NCBI GenBank assembly: GCA_009911175.1
Contig: QXWX01000128.1
Location: 1-16,301 of the forward strand
Direction of reading: 5' to 3'
Source: Lachnospiraceae bacterium
GTDB taxonomy: Bacteria; Bacillota_A; Clostridia; Lachnospirales; Lachnospiraceae
DNA length: 16,301 nt
Shown here: in pieces, positions 7,242-16,221 of the stretch
Numbering within the stretch: the stretch's first letter is position 1
Layout of the letters: the number at the start of each line of letters is the position of its first letter
Notes under the pieces: generated by a model
What the model was told of the DNA's origin: nothing
Databases searched by the model: none
Seen by the model: only the letters and a program-made list of their open reading frames with translations
Program-made: the position numbers and the translations under genes

Positions 7242-10200
7242 CTAAATTTTCGCCAACAGATCCACCGTCTGTCTCTTCCTGTCCTCATTCGATACCTCTA
7301 TATTCTGGAATAATCCATAATTATGCTTTACACCATCATCCAAATCAATCTCCATGCGCTGCAGCGCCACATGGGACAGGGCTTGATAGTAGACCCTGAT
7401 TTCATTTAACTGTTTGAGATACTTGTCTCTGGATTTTGACGCTTTTGCACGGTCAACGGCGCTGGAAGAAGTCTCCATTATATACTCCGCATTCTTCAAA
7501 GCACCTGTAATCGCATCCTGAATCTTATGCAGATAATCCGAACGGACCCTTCCTACCGTGTCACGGTTATAACAGTGCAGATAGATCAGCGCTTTAAAGC
7601 CATTCTGCTTCCCGCTGTCAAACAGCCAGTAGATCGGGCGCTTTTGATAGATCTTACAATGATCCTTAAAGAAATCTTTCAGAAAATAATTACGGATTAT
7701 CTCTCGGGAAGAACTGCCCTTATTGCCAAGCGCCTCTGCTACAAAATCAAGATTTTCTTCTAAAGTTTCCTCACCATATACGATCCTCATCCACTCGCAA
7801 AATCGCCCTACGATATCATCCTCGAAATAATTCTCGTCTGTAATTGGAATCACGTTATCCGCATCGGGGATGAAAGAGCTATATTTGCTGTTATCCCACT
7901 CTCCGCCGGCATAGGCAAGGCCTTCCACATCAAGAGAATACCTGCCGAACATACAGCCTACAGCATAGGAAATCAGGCTTCTGATATCACGCTGCAAATC
8001 GGCCCTGCGGACAGTAACGTCTTTTTCTTCGACTTCCGGGGTCAGCTCGTCCTGTAAACCGTAAATTTCGATGAAAATGCGGTTTAACTCTTCTTCGTTA
8101 GCTTTTAACTGGTTGAAACGGGTGTCGCATTCCTTCTTCCATGATTGATAAGCTGATTCTATCAAACTACTCGATGGAATATTTTCTGTTTCGTCATAGG
8201 TATAAATTTTTCCATTATAATCACGGGAATGATATATTTTACTTTCATAGGATGGTAATAATGGGTGTCTGTCGAAATCCCAAGATGTTTCAAAAGAGTC
8301 CCAATCCTTTTGCGCTATTATAATATTTTCTTTTACAATTTTAACTATATCATTTTCAAACTTTGCATCCATAATAAATGGACGTGATACGACAGCTCCA
8401 TTACCATAATGTAGTCCTTGACAATTAATATTTATAAATGTTTGAAATACTATAGTATTCATATACCCCATCAATAAAAAACTTATTCTATCTTCGTTAG
8501 GGATCACCATAGGCCCTGCGGCATCAAATAACTTTCCTTTATTAATATATCTTGCAGAAAATAAACCTGTTGAAATATCTGACCAGCCAATTCCACTTTT
8601 GAAAAAATATTCTCGATTTTCAGTCCTCGATCTAACAAAATCTTTTCCATTTCTTTTCCATTCTAATACATATTCATAATTACCATACCATCTTCTGAAC
8701 CCCCCACCTTTCACATATGGTAAAAATCCACTGTACTGTTCAAGTATTGCAGAATCTGTAAAATTCATTTCAACACTTTTAAATGATATTTCATACCATA
8801 ATTTTATAAATTCTATTTTTCCTGGTATTATCCCCTGAAAATTAGTTACATAATTTTGAATCTCCTTTTCTGAAAATTTCATAATAATATTTGACGAAAG
8901 CCAATATGCAAAAACCAGTCCCGGAATTTCTATAAAAGAATCAACTTTTCTGATATTGCTTGTTGTCATTTTATCTAAAAATATTCTTTCTTTTTCTCTT
9001 TTATCAACCAAACTAATAAAAATAGTATTATATTTTTTTATATCACCTTTACGCAGACAAAATGAAACTGCCTGTACAACCTCACCGCTTATTTCTTCAA
9101 ATGCGGAGGTCCCTAGATGAACAAGATTTAATAAATTCTCATTAATAATTTCATAACGTAATTTTTCATATGTAGACTGAAACATCCATCCATGTTGTGT
9201 TATTAGAGCCATTAGGCCATTTGCTTTCAATCTTTTTATTGCTACTAATATAAAAACAGAAGCCAAATCTTGTTTACCTATTTCATACTCATTCATAGCT
9301 TTCTCTGCAAGTTGATAATTCATTTTTTTTAATCCCATATACGGCGGATTCGTCACCACCACATCATATTTCTGTACCAGTACATGCGCCGCCCTCACCA
9401 TCGGCAGCATCTCTTCCACACCCTTTTTATACAGAGAAATATCACCTTCTATTGCAGCAAACCGCTCATAAATCCTGTCAAAATCAACCTCCGTCACATT
9501 CAGTATCGACCCATATTCCTTTGCGTCATGCATTTCCCGAACCAGCGTACTGACATCCTCTTTGAGGCTTTCATCTCCATCCGCAAAATATTCCACGGTA
9601 TACGGATCTACATAATTACTCTCTTCAATAGCATATACATGGGGCACGATCCCCTTTGTCATAATCCTCCTGTCATACTGCCTTGCCTTCATCATGACTG
9701 AAAAATATGCCATCTGATACGCACGTTTATCAATATCCAAACCAAACAGATTATATTCCAGAATACTCCTTGCTGCTTCCCGCTGAGAATATCCCTCTGA
9801 CTCATAAATCTGCATCAGCACGTCAAAGAGGTAGATCAGTATATGTCCGCTTCCCATACAGGGATCAATACACTTTATATCTTCCGGGCGGAGCATGGCA
9901 TATTCTTTTTTTATCTCATCCAATTGAACCTGAACTTCCAGTTCCTGCTCTGCTTCCTCCAGATAGTATTTCCAATTTTCCTTCACCAAATCATTGGGAT
10001 GTCCTTCCACCCACAATCTCCCCAGGCTGTTTTCCACCATATAGCGTACGATCCAGTCAGGGGTGAAAAGCTGTGTAGCCGCAGGAATCCGTTCTTTTGT
10101 AATCTTAATATTTTTCTTTAATTTCGCAAATGTATCATTCTTCAACTCCGTATTGTAATATTGATACAGCCATCCGATGATCTCTACCTGTCCTTCTTCA

Positions 10201-10832
10201 TTGATATCGAAATTTCTCTCCGGTACATCGTCAACAAGCATACGTACAACACCGTCTTTGTTGTATGAGAGATTCAATAACAATTCCATATAATCATCGG
10301 TTTTTTCGAACAGCCCCGGCAGAAGCGTATTTAACTCATTGCACTGCTTTACAAACAACAGCGAAAACGCATCGTCATATCGGTTTTCCTCCTTCGCTGT
10401 CTGCACCTGAATGATTTCTTCCTCACTCATATTCAGGTCCACATCCATAAAATGATTGACCAGATCCGGTGTCCTTCCGCCTGTCTCCGAGGAAAGCACA
10501 CGCATCCTGGTCGGAAGATAATGATTTACCTCCATAAAACGAATAGCGATCAGACGATTAAACCACGTATATGCCGTTTCCTCTATTACCTGCTCAAATC
10601 CCTGTCTCTCGATAGCCAACACCAGATTTTCTCTCCGCCGGATATCAGAAGCAAAAAATTTTTTTTCTGTTCCGGCAGCCGTTTTATATATTTCAAAGCC
10701 ATCGCCCTTCTGAATCGGCGCGGCATTCCAGTTCTCTTTTGTAATTCCACAGAGGCCGGCTTGCTTTTCCGCAGACTTCATCAATTGTTCTCTGGCATCT
10801 ATCGCGAAACTTTTTATCTTGTTTTTATCCAT
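7242..10832 (-). CDS. pglX: BREX adenine-specific DNA methyltransferase PglX
   Basis: At 1,196 residues it has the length and layout of type 1 BREX PglX. The SAM-binding motif I is 'CIDPCMGSGHILIYLF' (321-336), an acidic 'GLDID' follows (364-368), and the N6-adenine catalytic motif is 'NPPY' (495-498) in 'VVVTNPPYMGLKK'. The N-terminal and C-terminal thirds are helical. Residues about 500-890 form the probable target-recognition part. In BREX, PglX methylates adenine at a non-palindromic site to mark host DNA and also takes part in phage exclusion. The gene starts 50 bp after brxC, with AGGAT upstream of the ATG. The DNA encoding residues about 500-890 (roughly 8150-9335) is strikingly AT-rich compared with either side, suggesting the recognition domain was exchanged. 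The frame is intact throughout. Confidence 0.96.
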   Translation of the reverse strand: MDKNKIKSFAIDAREQLMKSAEKQAGLCGITKENWNAAPIQKGDGFEIYKTAAGTEKKFFASDIRRRENLVLAIERQGFEQVIEETAYTWFNRLIAIRFMEVNHYLPTRMRVLSSETGGRTPDLVNHFMDVDLNMSEEEIIQVQTAKEENRYDDAFSLLFVKQCNELNTLLPGLFEKTDDYMELLLNLSYNKDGVVRMLVDDVPERNFDINEEGQVEIIGWLYQYYNTELKNDTFAKLKKNIKITKERIPAATQLFTPDWIVRYMVENSLGRLWVEGHPNDLVKENWKYYLEEAEQELEVQVQLDEIKKEYAMLRPEDIKCIDPCMGSGHILIYLFDVLMQIYESEGYSQREAARSILEYNLFGLDIDKRAYQMAYFSVMMKARQYDRRIMTKGIVPHVYAIEESNYVDPYTVEYFADGDESLKEDVSTLVREMHDAKEYGSILNVTEVDFDRIYERFAAIEGDISLYKKGVEEMLPMVRAAHVLVQKYDVVVTNPPYMGLKKMNYQLAEKAMNEYEIGKQDLASVFILVAIKRLKANGLMALITQHGWMFQSTYEKLRYEIINENLLNLVHLGTSAFEEISGEVVQAVSFCLRKGDIKKYNTIFISLVDKREKERIFLDKMTTSNIRKVDSFIEIPGLVFAYWLSSNIIMKFSEKEIQNYVTNFQGIIPGKIEFIKLWYEISFKSVEMNFTDSAILEQYSGFLPYVKGGGFRRWYGNYEYVLEWKRNGKDFVRSRTENREYFFKSGIGWSDISTGLFSARYINKGKLFDAAGPMVIPNEDRISFLLMGYMNTIVFQTFININCQGLHYGNGAVVSRPFIMDAKFENDIVKIVKENIIIAQKDWDSFETSWDFDRHPLLPSYESKIYHSRDYNGKIYTYDETENIPSSSLIESAYQSWKKECDTRFNQLKANEEELNRIFIEIYGLQDELTPEVEEKDVTVRRADLQRDIRSLISYAVGCMFGRYSLDVEGLAYAGGEWDNSKYSSFIPDADNVIPITDENYFEDDIVGRFCEWMRIVYGEETLEENLDFVAEALGNKGSSSREIIRNYFLKDFFKDHCKIYQKRPIYWLFDSGKQNGFKALIYLHCYNRDTVGRVRSDYLHKIQDAITGALKNAEYIMETSSSAVDRAKASKSRDKYLKQLNEIRVYYQALSHVALQRMEIDLDDGVKHNYGLFQNIEVSNEDRKRQTVDLLAKI

Positions 10833-10882
10833 ATTTTCATCATCCTATTTTATCTACAATTTCCTGCACTCTCCAACTCATT

Positions 10883-13800
10883 TTAATTCAGCTTAATTAC
10901 CGTATTCTCCGACAGCCTGGATTCCAGCTCTTTTCTCAGCTCCTGAAGAAACGCATCTACATCCCCCTGGTCACGGATGGTATACGTCTTATTACTGGTC
11001 AGAATTCTCATAGAAACAGGAAGCGTTCTGATCACCTTTTTCGGCTTTTCAGGCTGTGGTTTTTCTTTTCTGGCTTCTTCCACTTTACCTGCTGATTTTT
11101 GTATGCTTCTCTGATATGCTTCCTCTTCTTTTTCGATCAGCCTCAGACAATTCTGCAGAAGGGCATTGCTCTCCGCCGGAATACCGTTCAGAGCAGCCAT
11201 ATCATGAATCCTCCGAAGCTTCTCTATCAAATCATCAAACCGCTGCTCTATATTTATTTTCACTTTTTTTGCATAAGGACGGTCTTCCTGAATGCTGTCT
11301 ATTGCAATCTTTCTGTCCGCATAGACTTCCGGCTCAATTCTTGCCGTATCTTTTTCCAGCAGTTCCCTGATGGCATCAATAAGCTTTTTGTCAAATTCCT
11401 CCAGCTTATTAATATAGTCATAAGGCCGCTTAAGCTTTATAATTTTTCGAACCTGTACGGCATAATCCAAGACCTGCGTATCTGAAATGTAATTCTCACT
11501 GTTCTCGAAAATCTGCAGCGTATGGCAGGCATGTTTAAATTTTTCCTTCTGCCTTCCTCCGAGAAATGTCTGCAGATCTCTAAGATCATCTACCAGTTCA
11601 TCAAAATCATCATATAATTCATGGACTCTTTCATAGAACATCATCGGGTCGTTGATATCACCCGTCTCTTCCATCAGACGGATTGCCTTTTCCAGAATAT
11701 CTTTTCCGGGAAGGACGGCCCCGATATGGTACTCTTCCCGCAGAATCTCCTCCAGCTTCGCAATTTTTATCTCGGCAAAATTTCTGTAATCCCGCATGAT
11801 GGCATCCGTATCTTCGGATCCAACCGTCCTCCCAAAAAATTCTGTGATCACATCCCTGACCGATTTCACCCATGGCGTTTTCGGCATAGCTTTCATTTCC
11901 AGAAGTATCTTTTCCCTGTATTCTCTCTTTGTAAAAAACTTATAAGCCTCATCAGGAGAAGTCCCTGCCGGACCATAGACCACACTGTTCATTTTCAGTG
12001 AGATCTGTCCTTTTTTATACAACACTGCCAGCAAGTATTCCACATCCGCTTCCGTATAACCATATGGCATATCTGTAAACTTGTCCAGAGCCTGCTTGAT
12101 GGAAAAACGTCTTCCCTGTTTTCCTTCATACTGAATCGTCGATAACACTTCCTGCAGCGCGTCTGCATTCGGTTCTCTGTTTCCCGGAAGGTTCAATGTA
12201 AGCTGTATCTTTGTTTTTTTCAGAATATCCAGAATATCGCTGCTGTCGGGTTCTGTTTCCATACTTTTAAGTTTACTGTATTCACTGTCTATTAATTTGG
12301 AAAAGGCCTCATTGATACGATTCACTACACCTTTTGATTTTGTAGTGATCTTCTCTCCTTTCACGTAAATCCTTGCGGATTCCAGAGCCATCTCTATATA
12401 TTTACGAATACGATCTACTCTGTCGTTCCGCTCTTTTTGTTTATGAATTCGGATTTCCTCATAATTTATCATTTTAGCCAAATCCGGTTTCGACAAAAAG
12501 ACTTCTATTTTTTTCATGCTTGTCGTTTCTGCCAGATATTCATATTCATCTGAAAGACGAACCACAACGCTATTTTCTGTAGAAGAAAGCATGGCAAGGC
12601 TCAGGTTATCTTCCTTTCCGCAATAAGCTGTCAGTAAATGAAGGTTCAGACGGTTGGAGGAATTGCTCCGGATCATACGGTCATCAATCTGCTGATTAAA
12701 ACCAAACTGATAGCGGCTGCTGTACTTATATTTACTGTTTGGAAACGCAATAATCTCCTCAAACGCGACCTGTGCCACATAGTTTATAACTTCCTTGGGT
12801 TCTACATAGATCTCGCGGATACGGTTTTCCGCATCCTGCTCTTCGTTTGTCAAAAACGTGTATTCATCACCGTTCTTCTGCACCACCCCTTCATCTGAAA
12901 GAAGACGGAATGATTTTTCTACCTGTCTGCGTAATTCTACCGTATCTTCGGAAACTCTGGAAATCATCAGAGTTGTGATATTTTCCGTATTGCTTTTAAA
13001 ATTATTTACGTGCTTTACCATAAATAATACTTTTAGAACTTCCACATCAAACTCTGACAGTCTTGGATTTTTAGCGGACTGCGTGATCACAATTCTATTG
13101 GTATGATCAATAAAATCGTCCAGAGCGCTGTAAAACTCATTAAACGGTATCAGAATTCCTTCTCTCTCGTCTTCATACTTCTGCGCAGCTTCTTTGAACA
13201 GAGCAAGCATGGACCGCTCGCCGTCCGCCATATTTTTGCCGCTGGAACTAAATTGGCGGATTGAGGTGAGTACATTTCCCAACAGTTTAAACTGATAGGG
13301 AATAAACGGATAAACTGCCGCGAAATCGCTCGCATTTTCATAAAGCGGCATATAGGGAGTCCCCTCACTGAATACAATCATATTTTTAAGGATGGACTCA
13401 TACTCCTGATACAAGCCATGAAGAATGCCGACCGCTATATCAGTTTTATAAAGAATTCTTTTCCTGATCACTTCATCTACATTCGCGGAAGACAACGCAA
13501 TCCGGATATCAAAACGCCCCTGGATCTTGGAAAAATCGTTTCCCATAGTCTTTGTGATTGAATCAATATCCTGCTGGCTGGTTACTGCGATCCATGCTTT
13601 CCCTTCACAGGCCGTTCCCAGGTCTTCTGTTACGGTCTGTAAATTCACCATAAGCTGGCTGTCATCTGCAATGTACTGCCCAATCTCATCCACAAGAAAA
13701 ATAACCCGATGATAGTTTCCCTTTTCTTTACAATATTTTCGGACATGATCCGCAAACTTTTCCACAGACATATGATATGTATTCTGTGCGTTTTCCGCCC

Positions 13801-14500
13801 AGTTATTGGCTTCTTTTTCACTCATAATTCCCAGAGATACTACAGCTTCTATGATTTCATCCTGGATAAAGTAATAATCTTCCCTGACCTCTGTCCATGG
13901 CTCCCCATTGATTTCCTCAAATTTTTCCTTGAATAAACCGTATTTTCCGTCCTTATACAGCTTCCGCTCAAATTCTGCTAAAAAGGGAATAGAACCGCAA
14001 TATCCCAAATGATCATTGAAAACCTTAATAAACACATCCCTGATGGATTCTTTATTCAGTTTAGAATCGCTCCCGCTCTTGGAATCAATATTAAAAAGGA
14101 TGACGTCCACATCATCACTAAGCAGTGCTGCTTTTTGAATTTTTTTCTTCAGATCTGCACTTTGAACCTTTACTCCTTCTGTAAAGAAGCTAGATGCCGA
14201 ATACCTGTTTCCCCCTTCATCCAACACATCTATATTCTCCAAAAGATAGGACAGGATTTTCAGGAAATGAGATTTACCGCTTCCAAAGAAACCGGATATC
14301 CAGGTTCCCATCTTATCCGTTTTTTCGTCAACACTTTTCAGATAAGCATCAAAGAACCGGCTCATATAATCTTCCAGTTCCTCTGTCACTACATACTCTT
14401 CCAACTCCTGGTATCTGTTTTCATCGTCCGCCTGGCCAACCTTGATCACACCTTTGATTTCCCGGTCTATTTTTTTATAAAACATATCTCTGATCTTCAT
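10883..14500 (-). CDS. brxC: BREX protein BrxC (PglY-like P-loop ATPase)
   Basis: The 1,205-residue protein begins 'MKIRDMFYKKIDREIKGVIK', typical of BrxC. Walker A is 'GFFGSGKSHF' (70-79, Lys76) and Walker B 'VIFLVDEIGQ' (about 266-275, Asp271-Glu272). 'WIAVTSQQD' (303-311) sits where a sensor strand is expected. Later regions are helical and charged, with a basic, glutamate-rich linker near residue 1140 and a conserved-looking end 'RILTSNKTYTI...'. BrxC is the large ATPase of BREX and is needed for defence. It starts 22 bp after brxB, with AGGGAGGAG upstream of its ATG, and runs into pglX after 50 bp. Length and composition are ordinary for the family and there are no breaks. Confidence 0.96.
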   Translation of the reverse strand: MKIRDMFYKKIDREIKGVIKVGQADDENRYQELEEYVVTEELEDYMSRFFDAYLKSVDEKTDKMGTWISGFFGSGKSHFLKILSYLLENIDVLDEGGNRYSASSFFTEGVKVQSADLKKKIQKAALLSDDVDVILFNIDSKSGSDSKLNKESIRDVFIKVFNDHLGYCGSIPFLAEFERKLYKDGKYGLFKEKFEEINGEPWTEVREDYYFIQDEIIEAVVSLGIMSEKEANNWAENAQNTYHMSVEKFADHVRKYCKEKGNYHRVIFLVDEIGQYIADDSQLMVNLQTVTEDLGTACEGKAWIAVTSQQDIDSITKTMGNDFSKIQGRFDIRIALSSANVDEVIRKRILYKTDIAVGILHGLYQEYESILKNMIVFSEGTPYMPLYENASDFAAVYPFIPYQFKLLGNVLTSIRQFSSSGKNMADGERSMLALFKEAAQKYEDEREGILIPFNEFYSALDDFIDHTNRIVITQSAKNPRLSEFDVEVLKVLFMVKHVNNFKSNTENITTLMISRVSEDTVELRRQVEKSFRLLSDEGVVQKNGDEYTFLTNEEQDAENRIREIYVEPKEVINYVAQVAFEEIIAFPNSKYKYSSRYQFGFNQQIDDRMIRSNSSNRLNLHLLTAYCGKEDNLSLAMLSSTENSVVVRLSDEYEYLAETTSMKKIEVFLSKPDLAKMINYEEIRIHKQKERNDRVDRIRKYIEMALESARIYVKGEKITTKSKGVVNRINEAFSKLIDSEYSKLKSMETEPDSSDILDILKKTKIQLTLNLPGNREPNADALQEVLSTIQYEGKQGRRFSIKQALDKFTDMPYGYTEADVEYLLAVLYKKGQISLKMNSVVYGPAGTSPDEAYKFFTKREYREKILLEMKAMPKTPWVKSVRDVITEFFGRTVGSEDTDAIMRDYRNFAEIKIAKLEEILREEYHIGAVLPGKDILEKAIRLMEETGDINDPMMFYERVHELYDDFDELVDDLRDLQTFLGGRQKEKFKHACHTLQIFENSENYISDTQVLDYAVQVRKIIKLKRPYDYINKLEEFDKKLIDAIRELLEKDTARIEPEVYADRKIAIDSIQEDRPYAKKVKINIEQRFDDLIEKLRRIHDMAALNGIPAESNALLQNCLRLIEKEEEAYQRSIQKSAGKVEEARKEKPQPEKPKKVIRTLPVSMRILTSNKTYTIRDQGDVDAFLQELRKELESRLSENTVIKLN

Positions 14501-14522
14501 TTGGTATGCTCCTCCCTGTACT

Positions 14523-15098
14523 CTATGCGATCAATGGAAATGCACGATAATAATTTCCATCCTGGATTGTTCCAAACAAGCTTAAAAATTCCCCGTTCCA
14601 TACACCCGGATAAAACATGACTACCGGCACGTAATCTAATATCTGGTGTAAATTATTCAATATATTATGGGAACGTACAAACGGAAAAACCTTTCCGATT
14701 CCGGTAATAAATACCACTGCGTCTTTTGGTGTTTCCTTCACAATTCTATTTACGATCAGATTACCCGACGACGTCAGACGCAATAGCTTTGAAATCGCAT
14801 TATACAAATACTCTCTTCCCTTATTCTGCTCAAACTGAATACATTTATCAAGATATCCACGTTCATTCAGTACATCCAGAAGCATCTGAAACAGATCATA
14901 CTCCACAATGCGAAATCCATCCGCATCCGGACGGTTCTGTTTTTTTAACATTTCAATTTTCTTCCGGACAGTCAGCTCATCCACCGCTTCATAGTCAAAA
15001 ATATAGTATCTGACTTCATTCGCTACACCTCTGTTTGCAAGAAAATCCTCATCCGATATCCGATCCCATATTTTATCCAGCTTTTCCTGAAATTCCAT
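14523..15098 (-). CDS. brxB: BREX protein BrxB (DUF1788)
   Basis: The 191-residue DUF1788 protein reads 'ISDEDFLANRGVANEVRYYI' near its start and ends with the family's strongest block, 'VPVVMFYPGVWNGEFLSLFG' followed by 'YYRAFPLIA'. 'FVRSHNILNNLHQILD' lies between. The frame could begin at 15170, but I place the start at ATG 15098. It shares one base with the brxA stop (TGATG), is preceded by GGGAGAG, and gives the N-terminus usual for BrxB ('MEFQEKLDKIWDRI'). BrxB is a core BREX component of unknown biochemistry, required for full phage exclusion in tested type 1 systems. The overlap with brxA implies translational coupling. Confidence 0.93.
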   Translation of the reverse strand: MEFQEKLDKIWDRISDEDFLANRGVANEVRYYIFDYEAVDELTVRKKIEMLKKQNRPDADGFRIVEYDLFQMLLDVLNERGYLDKCIQFEQNKGREYLYNAISKLLRLTSSGNLIVNRIVKETPKDAVVFITGIGKVFPFVRSHNILNNLHQILDYVPVVMFYPGVWNGEFLSLFGTIQDGNYYRAFPLIA

Positions 15099-15688
15099 CA
15101 CATCTCTCCCGTTATTGCATACCAATATTTTTCCATATGATTCCGGAATAAAGTGTCCCTCATACTCCAATCAATATAAGGATGCTCAATCATTTTTTCC
15201 GTCCCTTTACCGGAAATCAGACCTGCTTCTGCCATATATTTTGAGAATGTCTGTTTTAACTTCCGAATCGTTTCATCTGAAAATCCTGCAATTTTTTCAT
15301 TTTGTTCACGCTTATCCTGAAAAAACACATTCAAATCCGCATCTAAAATACTTTTTTCTCCGTATTTAATTTTATTCCTGTATATCTCATAGACCATTTC
15401 AAATAAAAGACGTTCCGTAGCCATACAGGCAATAAATGTAATCAACTTTGCTGTCTGGATATCTGCTTTTACCAGCAGCCGGGTCAATTCATCAGGGATA
15501 GATTCCAATCTTTTCTTTATGCAGCTAAATTCACTCTGCTGCCTTGCCTTTGATCTCTGCTGATAAAGGTTTTCCGTAAATACCATTTCTTTAATTTCAT
15601 CAAAGGTATGATCCTGCAATAATTTTGCGGTTTCCTTCGTTTCCACATACCAAAGAAGAAATTTTACACTGGCTGCACTATATTCCAT
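15098..15688 (-). CDS. brxA: BREX protein BrxA (DUF1819)
   Basis: The 196-residue protein belongs to the DUF1819/BrxA family by length, position and its helical 'ADIQTAKLITFIACMATERL' core (about 75-94), followed by 'LFEMVYEIYRNKI'. BrxA proteins are small helical DNA-binding proteins resembling NusB-type folds and are the first gene of type 1 BREX operons. The ATG at 15688 is preceded by AAGGGGAG at good spacing, and a well-formed promoter lies 54-82 bp upstream of the ATG. The stop codon overlaps the brxB start by one base. No BrxR-type WYL regulator gene is visible upstream in this window. Confidence 0.92.
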   Translation of the reverse strand: MEYSAASVKFLLWYVETKETAKLLQDHTFDEIKEMVFTENLYQQRSKARQQSEFSCIKKRLESIPDELTRLLVKADIQTAKLITFIACMATERLLFEMVYEIYRNKIKYGEKSILDADLNVFFQDKREQNEKIAGFSDETIRKLKQTFSKYMAEAGLISGKGTEKMIEHPYIDWSMRDTLFRNHMEKYWYAITGEM

Positions 15689-15741
15689 TACAGTCTCCCC
15701 TTAGTATTTTCATACATTTCCAAAACTCAATCAATTATTTT

Positions 15742-15770
15742 ATGATAACATCCTATTTCAAAAATGTCTA
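15742..15770 (-). promoter_or_regulatory. Sigma-A-type promoter of the BREX operon
   Basis: On the minus strand TAGACA (15765-15770, one change from TTGACA) is separated by 17 bases from TATCAT (15742-15747, one change from TATAAT). A TG one base upstream of the -10 makes it an extended -10. It is the only strong promoter-like match I found in front of brxA, and likely drives the whole operon. Confidence 0.7.
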
Positions 15771-15803
15771 TGTTCCGACCATAAAATGCTGAGTCATTTA
15801 TAA

Positions 15804-15960
15804 TATTTCGTTACAGTTCACGGCCTAATCGGCCGCGGACTGTAACGCATCTGGTCCATTATAAAGTCGCCTTCGACAAGGGGCCAGGTGCCTGAAATCA
15901 CTGTTTTACTGGACGGATGCCTTGCAGCGGGGTGCAAGGCCCCGTGAACAGTAACAATAT
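15804..15960. repeat. Structured MITE-like element with inverted ends
   Basis: The left end (ATATTTCGTTACAGTTCACGG form) and right end (on the opposite strand ATATTGTTACTGTTCACGG) are near-identical inverted copies bounding about 157 bp. Inside are several hairpins. Arms 15809-15817/15839-15847 are a perfect nine-pair stem enclosing a CGGCC/GGCCG stem. Another pairs GCCTTGCA/TGCAAGGC (15919-15926/15933-15940). A third pairs CTGGTCC with GGGCCAG (15851-15857/15881-15887, one G-T pair) around GTCG/CGAC. It codes for nothing recognisable. The HEPN reading frame loses its family character exactly at the right end, which supports insertion. Alternatives are a structured small RNA or a complex terminator. 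Confidence 0.55.
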
Positions 15961-16076
15961 TTCTCCGCACTCTCTTTAAATTTTTCCACCGCAAATGTCC
16001 CGTCATAATCGTGTGCCGGCTGATTTCTGGCCTGCAGCATCTCCAGCCACCAATCGTCATCAATGATTTCGTTCGA
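15906..16076 (-). pseudogene. HEPN-domain fragment (HI0074/MNT-partner type)
   Basis: A frame open from 16076 (right after an in-frame TGA at 16077-16079) to TAA 15906-15908 contains 'EIIDDDWWLEMLQARNQPAH' followed by 'DYDGTFAVEKFKESAEKY'. The 'RNQPAH' is the RX4H motif of HEPN ribonuclease-type domains, and the context matches the C-terminal half of nucleotidyltransferase-substrate-binding (HI0074) proteins, toxin partners of MNT antitoxins. There is no start codon or N-terminal half in frame. From about residue 40 the sequence is the structured repeat rather than HEPN. It is therefore a truncated remnant, consistent with turnover of toxin-antitoxin modules in a defence island. About 150 bp between it and the IS-like end show no recognisable gene. 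Confidence 0.55.
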
Positions 16077-16221
16077 TCAATTCTGAAACAGGCATCGTAT
16101 TCATCTTGCGCCTGCCTTTCTTTTTAAGACGTATCTGACTAAGGAACTGTATGGAAAATGTTCTTCCGTTTTTTATGATACCATTCCAATCTATAATTGT
16201 CCACGCCCCAAACGAAACCGT

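Noticed and set aside
10840..10881. 13-residue open frame between brxC and pglX (begins MSWRVQEIV)
   Set aside because: It has no ribosome binding site of its own and is too short to judge; it simply covers the intergenic gap.
14009..14620. 203-codon plus-strand open frame opposite brxC and the end of brxB
   Set aside because: It lies antisense to clearly coding brxC/brxB, has no recognisable family, and its composition mirrors the opposite strand; it is a shadow frame.
15099..15170. Upstream extension of brxB to a start at 15170
   Set aside because: It would overlap brxA by 73 bases and add 24 residues not typical of BrxB; ATG 15098 has a good ribosome binding site and one-base overlap.
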